Origin: Wenzhouxiangella sp. XN201
GTDB taxonomy: Bacteria; Pseudomonadota; Gammaproteobacteria; Xanthomonadales; Wenzhouxiangellaceae
Direction: 5' to 3'
Assembly: GCF_011008905.1 (NCBI RefSeq)
Contig: NZ_JAAIVI010000017.1
Coordinates: 1,651,750-1,715,749 of the forward strand
DNA length: 64,000 nucleotides
Position 1 is the stretch's first letter. Each line of letters starts with the position of its first letter. Both the position numbers and the translations under genes were made by a program. This document shows positions 1 to 8,687 of this stretch, one piece after another. The notes beneath the pieces were generated by a model, which did no database searches, was not told the origin of the DNA, and saw only the letters and a program-made list of their open reading frames with translations.

Positions 1-1445
1 ATGACTTCACGCTGGTCGGACTGTTTACAGGCCTGCTCGAGTCCTTCGAAGTTCACGTCGTCGCCGCCCTGGCCGATTCGGGTAATGCGTCGGTGGTGCT
101 ATTCTCGATGATGATCGGCGGGATGGTCGGCATCATCTCCAAGAACGGCGGACTCCAGGGCGTGGTCGAGCGTATCGTCGGCTTTGCCGATTCGGCCCGA
201 CGGGCCAGCCTGGCGACCGTAGCCATGGGGCTGGCGATCTTCTTCGACGATTACGCCAATACCCTGGTGGTGGGCAACACGATGCGACCCGTGACCGACC
301 GCATGCAGGTCTCGCGCGAAAAGCTCGCCTACCTGGTCGATTCCACCGCTGCGCCCATCGCCTCCGTGGCCCTGGTGACCACCTGGGTCGGCTACGAAGT
401 CGGCCTCATTCGCGATTCCATGGAAGGCATCGCCGGCCTGGATGCGAACGCCTACTTCGTTTTCCTCAATTCGATCGCCTACAGCTTCTATCCGCTTTTT
501 GCCCTCGTCCTGGTCTTCGCCGTGGTGCTCTCGGGCCGTGATTTCGGCCCCATGCACACAGCCGAACGCCGCGCCCGTGTGGAGGGACGAGTGGCGCCGG
601 AGGCAGTGAGCACGGCCCTGGTCGACGACGACATGCAGCAGGTCCAGCCCGCCGAGGGCACCCGCCGACTGGCCCGGAACGCGATCGTGCCGGTCGCGAC
701 CCTGGTCGTCTCGATGGTTGCCGGCCTGTTCCTCAGCGGAGAAGGCGAGACCCTCCAGGCAGTGCTCGAGAGCGCCGATGCCTACAAGGCCCTGCTGTGG
801 GGCTCGCTGCTGGGCGTGGTCTCGGCCGTCATCATGACGATGCTGCATCGCAGCCTGTCCATCCCGGAGCTCATGGGGGCCTGGTTCACCGGCCTTCGCA
901 GCATGTTGTTGGCGGTGGTCATCCTGGTCATGGCCTGGGCCCTGGGCGGCATTACCGAGGAACTGGGCACGGCCGGTTTCCTGTCCGAACTGCTGGGTGA
1001 TCGACTGCACCCGGGCCTGGTACCCACGCTGGTTTTCGTGCTGGCGGCGGCAACTGCTTTCTCGACGGGGTCGAGCTGGGGCACGATGGGCATTCTCCTG
1101 CCGCTGATGCTGCCGCTCACCTGGGCCCTGATGAGCACCAACGGCATGACCGGCGTCGAGCACATGCCGATTCTCTATGCCTCGGTGGCCGCCGTGCTCG
1201 GCGGCGCAGTCTGGGGCGACCACTGCTCTCCGATATCCGACACCACCATCCTGTCGTCGATGGCCAGCCAGTGCGACCACATCGAGCACGTGCGTACCCA
1301 GCTGCCCTACGCCCTGTTCGCCGGCATCATCGCCATCGTGCTTGGAACGCTGCCCGCCGGCTTCGGAGTGCCGTGGTGGCTGTGCCTGCCGGTAGGTGCC
1401 CTGGCTCTGATCGTGGGGATGCGGATGATCGGGAGGACGGTCTGA
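1..1445 (+). CDS. Na+/H+ antiporter, NhaC family (5' end outside window)
   Basis: The reading frame is open from base 3 to the stop at 1443-1445, so the gene starts before the window; about 480 residues are visible, close to the usual 460-530 of the family. It is a polytopic inner-membrane protein with many hydrophobic segments. Family hallmarks are FFDDYANTLVVGN near visible residue 80 and GDHCSPISDTTILSS near residue 405. NhaC proteins exchange external protons for internal sodium. The gene ends 19 bp before dnaE on the same strand. The substrate is inferred from the family only; other ion- or organic-acid-coupled members of the superfamily cannot be excluded. Confidence 0.85.
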   Translation, partial: DFTLVGLFTGLLESFEVHVVAALADSGNASVVLFSMMIGGMVGIISKNGGLQGVVERIVGFADSARRASLATVAMGLAIFFDDYANTLVVGNTMRPVTDRMQVSREKLAYLVDSTAAPIASVALVTTWVGYEVGLIRDSMEGIAGLDANAYFVFLNSIAYSFYPLFALVLVFAVVLSGRDFGPMHTAERRARVEGRVAPEAVSTALVDDDMQQVQPAEGTRRLARNAIVPVATLVVSMVAGLFLSGEGETLQAVLESADAYKALLWGSLLGVVSAVIMTMLHRSLSIPELMGAWFTGLRSMLLAVVILVMAWALGGITEELGTAGFLSELLGDRLHPGLVPTLVFVLAAATAFSTGSSWGTMGILLPLMLPLTWALMSTNGMTGVEHMPILYASVAAVLGGAVWGDHCSPISDTTILSSMASQCDHIEHVRTQLPYALFAGIIAIVLGTLPAGFGVPWWLCLPVGALALIVGMRMIGRTV

Positions 1446-1451
1446 TAACGC

Positions 1452-1457
1452 TATAAT
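1452..1457 (+). promoter_or_regulatory. candidate -10 box (TATAAT) just before dnaE
   Basis: A perfect TATAAT ends 7 nt before the dnaE start codon. No convincing -35 lies 16-18 bp upstream. If it is used, the transcript would start at or within a base or two of the ATG, that is, as a nearly leaderless mRNA. No Shine-Dalgarno sequence is present between the box and the ATG. Confidence 0.35.
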
Positions 1458-1464
1458 CCCCCTC

Positions 1465-4400
1465 ATGCCCGACGAAGTTGCCAACCCGACCGCGCCCCCC
1501 TTCGTCCATCTCCGCCTGCATACCGAATACTCGCTCGAGGACGGCATGGTGCGTATCGGGGCGCTGGTCAATCGGGCGGCCGAGTTGGGCATGCCGGCGG
1601 TGGCGGTCACCGACTGGCACAACCTGTTCGGGCTGGTCAAGTTCTACCGGGCCGCCATCGCCCGGGGCATCAAGCCGATCGTCGGCGCCGACATCCGGGT
1701 GCAGGATGCGACCCATGCCGATCAATTCGGCGTCGTCACCCTGCTGGTGCAGGATCGAAGCGGCTACCTCAATCTCTGCAAGATCCTCTCGCGCAGCTTT
1801 CTGGAAGGCCGTTTCCGCGGGCAGCCGCGTGTGCACCCGGCCTGGCTGCAGGGCCATAGCGAGGGGCTGATCGCCCTGCTCGGCCGTCAATCCGAAATCG
1901 GTGAGGCGCTCGCCAACGGGCGCCGCAACCTGGCTCGCAATCGCCTCGAAACCTGGCTCGGCCTGTTTCCCGACCGGCTCTATCTGGCACTGGAACGGCT
2001 CGGGCACGAGCACGAGAAGGCGATCGAATCCGGCCTGCTCGAACTGGCTACCGACACCAGCGTTCCGGTTGTCGCCAGCAACGACGTGCGCTTTCTCGGA
2101 CGCGAGGACTTTTTCGCCCACGAGGCGCGCGTGTGCATTCACCAGAGCCGCCTGCTCGACGACAAACGCCGGTCGCGCGAATACGTCGACGAACAGTACC
2201 TGAAGAGCAGTGAAGAGATGGCCGCGACTTTCGCCGACCTGCCGGTGGCCCTGGACAATGCGCGTCACCTGGCCATGCGCTGCAATCTCGAGCTCGGCCT
2301 GGACGAATATTTCCTGCCGGCCTTCCCGGTACCCGAAGGCGAGACCGAGGATGATTTTCTCCGGCGCAAGGCCGCCGAGGGTCTGGAGAAACGCCTCGAG
2401 CGCCACGGCCTGGCCGAGGACCTCGATCGGGAAGATTACCTCCGGCGGCTTGAACGCGAACTCGAGGTCATCACCTCGATGGGCTTTTCCGGCTACTTCC
2501 TGATCGTCGCCGACTTTATCGCCTGGGCGCGCAACAACGGTGTGCCGGTCGGTCCGGGCCGCGGTTCCGGCGCCGGCTCCGTCGTCGGCTGGAGTCTGGG
2601 TATTACTGACCTGGATCCAATGCGTTACGAGCTTTTGTTCGAGCGTTTTCTCAACCCGGAGCGGGTGTCCATGCCCGACTTCGATATCGACTTTTGCGTC
2701 GAGGGCCGCGACCGCGTGATCGAGTACGTGGCCGAACGCTACGGCCGCGATCGGGTCTCGCAGATCATCACCTACGGCACCATGGCCGCCAAGGCCGTGG
2801 TGCGTGACTGTGGCCGCGTGCTGGGCTACAACTACGGCTTCGTCGATTCGATTGCCAAACTGATTCCCAACCAGCTCGAGATGACGCTCGACAAGGCGCT
2901 CGAAGAGGAGCCCGAACTCAAGGCGCGCTACGAGAAGGAAGACGACACCCGCTCGGTGCTCGACCTGGCACGCTCACTCGAAGGCCTGGCACGCAACGCC
3001 GGCAAGCACGCCGGTGGACTGGTCATTGCCCCGGGCCCGCTGACCGACTACACCCCGCTCTACACCGAACCGGACGGCCATTCGGTGCTGACCCAGTTCG
3101 ACAAGAACGATGTCGAGTCGATCGGATTGGTCAAGTTCGACTTCCTGGGTCTCAGGAACCTGACCATCATCGACTGGGCCATGAAAGCCGTCAACGCCGC
3201 ACGCGCGGACTCGGGGGAACCCGCGCTGGACCTCGACGACGTGCCACTCGACGACGAACAGGCCTTCGAACTGTTGCGCGCGGCGCACACCACGGCCGTC
3301 TTCCAGCTCGAATCGCCCGGCATGAAGGAGCTGTTGCGAAAACTCAGGCCCGACAGCTTCGACGACATCGTCGCGGCCGTGGCCCTGTACCGTCCCGGAC
3401 CGCTCGATGCCGGCATGGTCGACGAATACATCGACCGCAAGCACGGCAAGGCGCCGGTACGCTATCCGCATCCGAAGGCCGAACCCATTCTCAAACCCAC
3501 CTACGGCGTGATCCTTTACCAGGAGCAGGTCATGCAGATCGCCCAGGACCTGGCCGGCTACAGCCTGGGTGAGGCCGACCTGCTGCGCCGCGCCATGGGC
3601 AAGAAGAAAGTCGAGGAGATGGAGCGCCAGCGCGCCATCTTCGTCAAGGGCGCGGCCGGCAATGATATCGACAAGCATCAGGCCGAGTCGATCTTCAACC
3701 TGATGGAGACTTTTGCCCGTTACGGCTTCAACAAGTCGCACTCGGTCGCCTACGCCCTGGTGGCCTACCACACGGCCTGGCTGAAGGCCCATTACCCGGC
3801 AGAATTCATGGCCGCCGTCCTGTCGGCCGATCTCGACAAGACCGACAAGATCTCCAACCTGATCGAGGACTGCCGGCTGATGGGGCTGGACATCCTGCCG
3901 CCGGACGTCAATCGCTCGGCCTATCGCTTCGAAGTCGATGAGGGGGCCATTCGCTACGGTCTGGGCGCACTCAAGGGCGTGGGCCGCGCCGCAGTGGAAA
4001 ACCTGGTCGAGGTTCGCGAACGGCTGGGGCGCTTCGACTCACCGGCACAATTCTGCCGCGAGGTCGACCTGTCGCGCCTGAACCGGCGCACACTCGAAAC
4101 CCTGATCCGTTCCGGCGCCACCGACAGCCTCCACGCCAACCGCGCGGCGCTGATGCAGGCCCTGCCCGACCTGGTCGCCGAGGCCGAACGCTACCAGAGC
4201 GATCGCGAGGCCGGTCAGGTCAGCCTGTTCGGTGGCGCTTCCTCCGAAGCCCACGCCGATCAGCCGGCTACCGAGCGCGCACTGCCGGACGTGCGTGACT
4301 GGACCAGTCGCCAGCGCCTGCGCGCCGAAAAGGAAACCCTGGGCCTGTACCTGTCCGGACACCCGATGGATGAACTGCGCGAGGAGCTGGCCGATACCAC

Positions 4401-4962
4401 CACTACGACGCTCGACCGCATCGGCCAGTTGCTCGGATCGGATGGTGGTGCCAGCAATGGCGGCAAACGGGGCAAGCCGATGACCCTGGCCGGCCTCATC
4501 GTGGCCATCCGCAAACGCCCCGGCAAGGGTGCCTTCGTGGCCATCGACGACGGCTCGGCCCGGCTGGAAGTGGCCGTGTTCGACCGACTCTACCAGCAGG
4601 TTTCGGATCGCCTGATCGCCGACGAGATCGTGGTCGTTCAGGGGCGAGTGGAAGTCGATCGCTTCCGCGGCGGCTACCGCATGGTGGCCGAGGAGGTGAT
4701 GAGCGTCGACGAAGCCCGCTCGCAGTTCGCACGCCGCGTCGAGATCGAAATCAGTCAGCCGCCGGAATCACTCGAATACGACCTGGCCGCCGCCCTGCAA
4801 CCCTACCGCCAGGGCCGCACGCCGGTGGTGATTCGCTACCGCAATCATTCGGCCCAGGCGGTGCTGCACCTCGGCGCGAACTGGAAAGTGAATCCCTCGA
4901 CCGAACTGCTCGCAGCCATTGACGGCGTACGCGGTATCGGGAAGGTTCGATTGCGCTACTAG
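1465..4962 (+). CDS. dnaE: DNA polymerase III subunit alpha
   Basis: A 1165-residue replicative polymerase (E. coli DnaE is 1160), which extends DNA within the Pol III holoenzyme. The N-terminal PHP domain is clear (FVHLRLHTEYSLEDGM at about residue 12, then TDWHNLFGLVKFY). The polymerase palm carries PDFDIDFC with Asp405 and Asp407, matching the E. coli catalytic pair, and the third aspartate lies in VKFDFLGLR at about 559. The fingers (GVILYQEQVMQIAQ, GFNKSHSVAYA), a helix-hairpin-helix region and a C-terminal OB fold (LAGLIVAIRKRPGKGAFV, about 1010) follow. The ATG at 1465 is the only start that keeps the PHP N-terminus at normal length. It is a full-length, DnaE1-type protein. Confidence 0.98.
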   Translation: MPDEVANPTAPPFVHLRLHTEYSLEDGMVRIGALVNRAAELGMPAVAVTDWHNLFGLVKFYRAAIARGIKPIVGADIRVQDATHADQFGVVTLLVQDRSGYLNLCKILSRSFLEGRFRGQPRVHPAWLQGHSEGLIALLGRQSEIGEALANGRRNLARNRLETWLGLFPDRLYLALERLGHEHEKAIESGLLELATDTSVPVVASNDVRFLGREDFFAHEARVCIHQSRLLDDKRRSREYVDEQYLKSSEEMAATFADLPVALDNARHLAMRCNLELGLDEYFLPAFPVPEGETEDDFLRRKAAEGLEKRLERHGLAEDLDREDYLRRLERELEVITSMGFSGYFLIVADFIAWARNNGVPVGPGRGSGAGSVVGWSLGITDLDPMRYELLFERFLNPERVSMPDFDIDFCVEGRDRVIEYVAERYGRDRVSQIITYGTMAAKAVVRDCGRVLGYNYGFVDSIAKLIPNQLEMTLDKALEEEPELKARYEKEDDTRSVLDLARSLEGLARNAGKHAGGLVIAPGPLTDYTPLYTEPDGHSVLTQFDKNDVESIGLVKFDFLGLRNLTIIDWAMKAVNAARADSGEPALDLDDVPLDDEQAFELLRAAHTTAVFQLESPGMKELLRKLRPDSFDDIVAAVALYRPGPLDAGMVDEYIDRKHGKAPVRYPHPKAEPILKPTYGVILYQEQVMQIAQDLAGYSLGEADLLRRAMGKKKVEEMERQRAIFVKGAAGNDIDKHQAESIFNLMETFARYGFNKSHSVAYALVAYHTAWLKAHYPAEFMAAVLSADLDKTDKISNLIEDCRLMGLDILPPDVNRSAYRFEVDEGAIRYGLGALKGVGRAAVENLVEVRERLGRFDSPAQFCREVDLSRLNRRTLETLIRSGATDSLHANRAALMQALPDLVAEAERYQSDREAGQVSLFGGASSEAHADQPATERALPDVRDWTSRQRLRAEKETLGLYLSGHPMDELREELADTTTTTLDRIGQLLGSDGGASNGGKRGKPMTLAGLIVAIRKRPGKGAFVAIDDGSARLEVAVFDRLYQQVSDRLIADEIVVVQGRVEVDRFRGGYRMVAEEVMSVDEARSQFARRVEIEISQPPESLEYDLAAALQPYRQGRTPVVIRYRNHSAQAVLHLGANWKVNPSTELLAAIDGVRGIGKVRLRY

Positions 4963-4978
4963 GAAGTACCGGGGAGAC

Positions 4979-5857
4979 TCAGAAGCCGGCGGCTCGCGCC
5001 GACCGGTTGACCAGCAGTCGGCCGGTCGTGTAGCAGGCGTTGAGGAAAGCGGCAATGCTTTCCTGCGCTTCACCCGAACGCGCGTGCAGTTCTTCCAGGC
5101 CCAGCGGCGCGCGAATGAGAATGCGCGCCAGGCCCGCGAAACGCTCATTGGCCATGGCCTCGGCCGGCGCCTGGGTGAGCATGAACTGCACCGGACCCAG
5201 AAGATCAGGGTGCAGACGTCCGCGTGACTGACCCAGCCCCGCAAACCACTTCAACTCGCTGAGCCTGCGGCGACCGACGTGGGCGGATCGTTCCGCCAGC
5301 TCACGACTGGAAACCGGACGGCCAGCGCTGGCCGGCAGGGACTCGGCCAGGCGTTCCGGCGCCATATCCGCCATCGATCCCTCGTAGTACCAACTGCCCG
5401 AACCGGGATCGATTACCAGTCTCGGCCAGCCTTCGGCCTGGAGTATCACCGGCTCCCGCCAGGTTCGTCGGCGCAGATGTTCGGCCAGGGTGGCCCGATC
5501 GGGATCGTTGGGCGTCTCCATGCCGAGCCATTTGACCGGTTCGGATTCCAGCACGACTTCGGCCGGCGGTTCCGGGAGAACTTCCTCAAGTACGCTGCGA
5601 CGACGCGCCACCCAGTTTTCGAGCAAGTCCAGGAACTCTCTTGGCCTGAGCGGCTTGCGCAGGACGAACTCGGCTGAAAAATCGGATCGCGCACTCAGCG
5701 CTACGACATCGGCACCGTCGGAAGCCAGTTCATGCCAGCGCGACTCGCCCGCTTCGCAATCAACATCAATGACCGTGACATCGCCGCCGTCCGTTTCTAT
5801 CACCCGCCAGGCGGTGCCACTCGAACCGACTCCAGCCAGGTTCAGTAGCGACCGCAT
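4979..5857 (-). CDS. unknown protein with receiver-like N-terminus
   Basis: The function is not recognised. The longest frame starts at 5980, but the ATG at 5857 is preceded by GGGAG at good spacing, which gives 292 residues. Residues 1-80 resemble a degenerate response-regulator receiver: hydrophobic strands (VTVIDVD, ADVVALSA) and a KP pair in LRKPLRPREFLDLLENW, where receivers carry their conserved lysine-proline. The phospho-acceptor site is not clear. The middle contains an aromatic strand region (LVIDPGSGSWYYEG). The end (LKWFAGLGQSRGRLHPDLL) is helical and could be a winged-helix or protein-docking domain. It converges on dnaE with 16 bp between stops and stands alone. Confidence 0.65.
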   Translation of the reverse strand: MRSLLNLAGVGSSGTAWRVIETDGGDVTVIDVDCEAGESRWHELASDGADVVALSARSDFSAEFVLRKPLRPREFLDLLENWVARRRSVLEEVLPEPPAEVVLESEPVKWLGMETPNDPDRATLAEHLRRRTWREPVILQAEGWPRLVIDPGSGSWYYEGSMADMAPERLAESLPASAGRPVSSRELAERSAHVGRRRLSELKWFAGLGQSRGRLHPDLLGPVQFMLTQAPAEAMANERFAGLARILIRAPLGLEELHARSGEAQESIAAFLNACYTTGRLLVNRSARAAGF

Positions 5858-6056
5858 CACGGTTCGCTCCCTGTGGCCAACTTCGAGCACTGACAAGGTG
5901 AAAAATTGCGGCATGAACGAGCGACTGGTGTGGGCGACGGATATGCTCTTCAGGATACTGCGCCACCCGTATAAACCCAAGGGAAATCAGGGAGAAGTGG
6001 TTCACTGTTTTGGGGGGATAAATGTGAAGTAGCAACCCTTGAATGTGGAGCGTCAG

Positions 6057-6091
6057 GTATCAAGCGTGAAGTGTTAAGTGCTATGTGTGAA
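6057..6091. repeat. degenerate short direct repeat (GTGAAGTG-like units)
   Basis: The spacer downstream of mtiP reads as near-repeats of a 7-9 bp unit (GCGTGAAG, TGTTAAGTG, ATGTGTGAAG). Only one arm is seen; no facing inverted arm was found within about 100 bp. It may be a single-arm relative of the other spacer cassettes in this window. Confidence 0.3.
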
Positions 6092-6806
6092 GGGCATGGA
6101 GTACCTGGCGGACGTTCTGCATCGCATCGGCCAGCACCCGGTGGATGGCAGCCTCCGAGATGGGTTCGTCTTCCAGGCCGGCAGCGGCATTGGCGACCAC
6201 GCACAGGCTGGCGTAGTCCATACCCGCCTCGCGCGCCAGAGCGGCCTCGGGCATCGCCGTCATGCCCACCAGATTGCAGCCATCCCGGCCCAGGCGGCGG
6301 ATCTCGGCGGCCGTTTCCAGCCTCGGCCCCTGGGTAACGGCCATGCAGCCGCCGTCCACGCATGACTGTCCCACGGCGGTCGCAGACTCAAGCAAGGCGC
6401 GGCGCAGCGACTCCGAAAAGGGCTGCGCGAACTCCACATGTTGCAGCGGAGTGATGTCGTCATCGCTGAAGGTATGCCGCCTGCCCCAGGTGTAGTCGAT
6501 GAGCTGATCGGGAACGACCAACGCGCCAGCGGCGTGGTCCGGATCCATGCTGCCCACGGCGTTGATGGCGACGATCTGCGCCACGCCGAGTCGGTGCAGC
6601 GCATCGATGTTGGCGCGATAATTGATCCGGTGCGGAGGAATGCGGTGCGGCCGGCCGTGCCGGGCCAGGAACCAGGCTCCGCCATTGTCGAGATCTATCC
6701 GAGCCAGCGTTGCCGAAGCGGCTCCATAAGGTGATTCAACGCGTCGGTGCTCGAGCACATCGAACAAGTCCAGTGCGCCGGTGCCACCAATAATCGCCAG
6801 GCTCAT
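6081..6806 (-). CDS. mtiP: S-methyl-5'-thioinosine phosphorylase
   Basis: A 241-residue nucleoside phosphorylase of the PNP/MTAP family; it splits methylthioinosine to hypoxanthine and methylthioribose 1-phosphate in the cytoplasm, completing methylthioadenosine salvage. The N-terminus has the phosphate-binding IIGGTG, then FLARHGRPHRIPPHRINYRA (about 50-70) and NAVGSMDP, as in the Pseudomonas enzyme. The ATG at 6806 overlaps the upstream hpt stop as ATGA, so this start is preferred over the longer frame from 6842. Having hpt immediately upstream fits the function, because that enzyme can reuse the hypoxanthine released. An ordinary MTA phosphorylase is the alternative; the DYTWGRRHTF stretch and the neighbours favour the inosine enzyme. 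Confidence 0.85.
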   Translation of the reverse strand: MSLAIIGGTGALDLFDVLEHRRVESPYGAASATLARIDLDNGGAWFLARHGRPHRIPPHRINYRANIDALHRLGVAQIVAINAVGSMDPDHAAGALVVPDQLIDYTWGRRHTFSDDDITPLQHVEFAQPFSESLRRALLESATAVGQSCVDGGCMAVTQGPRLETAAEIRRLGRDGCNLVGMTAMPEAALAREAGMDYASLCVVANAAAGLEDEPISEAAIHRVLADAMQNVRQVLHALHT

Positions 6807-7357
6807 GCCGGCAACGCCCAGATGGCATCCAGTTGCCGCCACAGCCCCTGATAGTCCATGCCGCAGCCGAAAACGTAGCGATCGGGCACTTCCAGGGCAT
6901 GGTCGTCCACCCAGTCCCGATCGAGACCGCGGTCGTGCTGCTTGCGCGCCAGCACGGCCGTGGTGATCCGACCCACACCCTGGGCTCGCAAGCGCTCTAC
7001 CACCGCTTGCATGGTATAGCCCTCGTCGAAAATGTCATCGACGAGCACGACGTGGCCGTCCGGCACCAGATCATCGGGCCAGTGCTGCCAATGGATTGCC
7101 CCGCCGCTTGTAGCCTCCCGATAGCGGGTGGCGTGAACGTAGTCAACGCGCAGGGCGAAACGAAGCCGACGCGTCAATTCAATCGCCGGATACATGCCGC
7201 CCTTCATCAAGGCGATGACCGAAAGTACGCTGTCGGACCCGACCAGGTGCTTGATGCGATCGGCCTGGGCATCGAGTGCCTGCGCCACCGTTTCGGGCGC
7301 GAACAGGCATTCGGCCCCGGCCGGCCAGTTCGGATTGCGGTCCACCGCATCAGGCAT
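6803..7357 (-). CDS. hpt: hypoxanthine(-guanine) phosphoribosyltransferase
   Basis: A type I phosphoribosyltransferase of 184 residues that converts hypoxanthine or guanine plus PRPP to the nucleotide. The PRPP loop is VVLVDDIFDEGYT and the upstream strand-turn is IALMKGGMYPAIEL; Asp and Tyr of the hood region follow in FGCGMDYQGLW. The frame is open to 7420, but the ATG at 7357 overlaps the mscS stop by 8 bp, which is the usual coupling in this run, and it removes a 21-residue unconserved extension. The gene is followed by mtiP with a 4-bp overlap, so the two purine-salvage steps are translationally coupled. Confidence 0.88.
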   Translation of the reverse strand: MPDAVDRNPNWPAGAECLFAPETVAQALDAQADRIKHLVGSDSVLSVIALMKGGMYPAIELTRRLRFALRVDYVHATRYREATSGGAIHWQHWPDDLVPDGHVVLVDDIFDEGYTMQAVVERLRAQGVGRITTAVLARKQHDRGLDRDWVDDHALEVPDRYVFGCGMDYQGLWRQLDAIWALPA

Positions 7358-8660
7358 TGCCTTCTCCACCGTCTCCGCTGTCTCCGCCGACATCGCCACC
7401 GCGGGGTTCACGCTTGTCACGACTGGCGTCGGTCTTGACCTGTTTGCTGGTCTTCTTATCCCGGCGTGCCCGCGATGACGCCGTGCGTGCGTCGCTGGTC
7501 GAACTCGATGCTTCTGGATCGGACCCTTGAAGGGCCGCGGAATCGGCCGGGATCGCTTCCCGCACCTCGTCGGCCAGTTGCTCGGTCATGTCGATCTTGA
7601 GCGTTCGGGTCGGGAAGGCGACTTCGGCCCCGTGCGACTCGATGATCTCACCGATGCTCAGCAGCACGTCCTCGCGCACCTGGTGATACTCGGTCCAGAC
7701 CACCGTCTTGGTGAAGCAATAGATCATGATGTCGAGCGAGCTTGCCCCGAATCGATCGAAGTGCACCATCGTCGTCTGCGTCGTATCGAGCGCATCGTGG
7801 TTCATGATGTACTCGCGGATCGCCTCGACCACCTTCCGAACAACGCTGAAATCGTCGTAGCGCACGCCGATGTGCTCGGCAATGCGGCGATGGGTCATGC
7901 GCGAGGGGTTCTCCAGCGTCACCGTGGTAAACGTGGCATTGGGCACGTACATCGGGCGCTTGTCGAACTTGCGAATGCGGGTAACGCGCCAGTCGATATG
8001 CTCGACCGTACCTTCGATCTCGCGGTCGGGGGAACGCACCCAATCGCCGACCGAAAACGGCCGGTCCATGAAAACCGTAAAGCCGCCGAAGAAGTTGGCC
8101 AGCAGGTCGCGTGCAGCCAGACCCACGGCGATGCCGCCGACACCCCCGGCGGCCAGCAAGCCGGAAATCGGAATATTGAGAATGCTCAATCCCGTCAGGA
8201 TGCCGGTAATCACGAAGGCAATACGGACGATGCGACCCAGCACCGTGGTCGTGGTCAGGTCGACGTATTCGTCGCGCTTGCGCCGCTCCTCGACGAAGGC
8301 CTTCTCGAAACCGCTCGTCAGGCGGTAGAAGAACCAGGTGGCCGCCACCACCAGGCCGAGCTGCTGGATCGCATTGAGCAGCGAAGCATCGAAGGTAATC
8401 ACCTCGGTATGCGGCGCAATCACGCGCGCCGCCATGATCACGCCCTGCCACCAGATCAGCAAGGAGACGGGGCGCTTGCCGGCATAGACCACCGCGTCGT
8501 CCCACAGGTGTGTGCTTTTCTCGGTCAGTCGATCCAGGTGATTGACGAAGATGCGGTAGACCAGCTCCAGCAGCAGCGCCGCCAGGACGATGGCAAAAGC
8601 CTTGATGGCCCAGCCGGGAATGCCGACCATACCGCTGAGATTGTCGATCAAGTCCTGCAT
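7350..8660 (-). CDS. MscS-family mechanosensitive ion channel
   Basis: A 436-residue inner-membrane channel protein. Several N-terminal transmembrane segments lead into the family's pore helix and beta domain: GVGGIAVGLAARDLLANFFGG at about 165-190, then DRPFSVGDWV and the beta segment EGTVEHIDWRVTRIR. The C-terminal 60 residues are charged, low-complexity and probably disordered cytoplasmic tail. MscS proteins open on membrane tension during hypo-osmotic shock. The length and the long N-terminus resemble the YnaI/YbdG type rather than the minimal MscS. It sits 27 bp after nagZ in the same run of genes, which suggests co-transcription without a direct functional link. Confidence 0.9.
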   Translation of the reverse strand: MQDLIDNLSGMVGIPGWAIKAFAIVLAALLLELVYRIFVNHLDRLTEKSTHLWDDAVVYAGKRPVSLLIWWQGVIMAARVIAPHTEVITFDASLLNAIQQLGLVVAATWFFYRLTSGFEKAFVEERRKRDEYVDLTTTTVLGRIVRIAFVITGILTGLSILNIPISGLLAAGGVGGIAVGLAARDLLANFFGGFTVFMDRPFSVGDWVRSPDREIEGTVEHIDWRVTRIRKFDKRPMYVPNATFTTVTLENPSRMTHRRIAEHIGVRYDDFSVVRKVVEAIREYIMNHDALDTTQTTMVHFDRFGASSLDIMIYCFTKTVVWTEYHQVREDVLLSIGEIIESHGAEVAFPTRTLKIDMTEQLADEVREAIPADSAALQGSDPEASSSTSDARTASSRARRDKKTSKQVKTDASRDKREPRGGDVGGDSGDGGEGNA

Positions 8661-8687
8661 TTCTCTCCTTTAGCCAAAAGCCCGCAA

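Noticed and set aside
99-1640. Minus-strand frame of 513 codons opposite the NhaC-type antiporter gene
   Set aside because: Shadow frame; the plus strand carries clear NhaC motifs and the antisense translation is low-complexity His/Gln/Gly.
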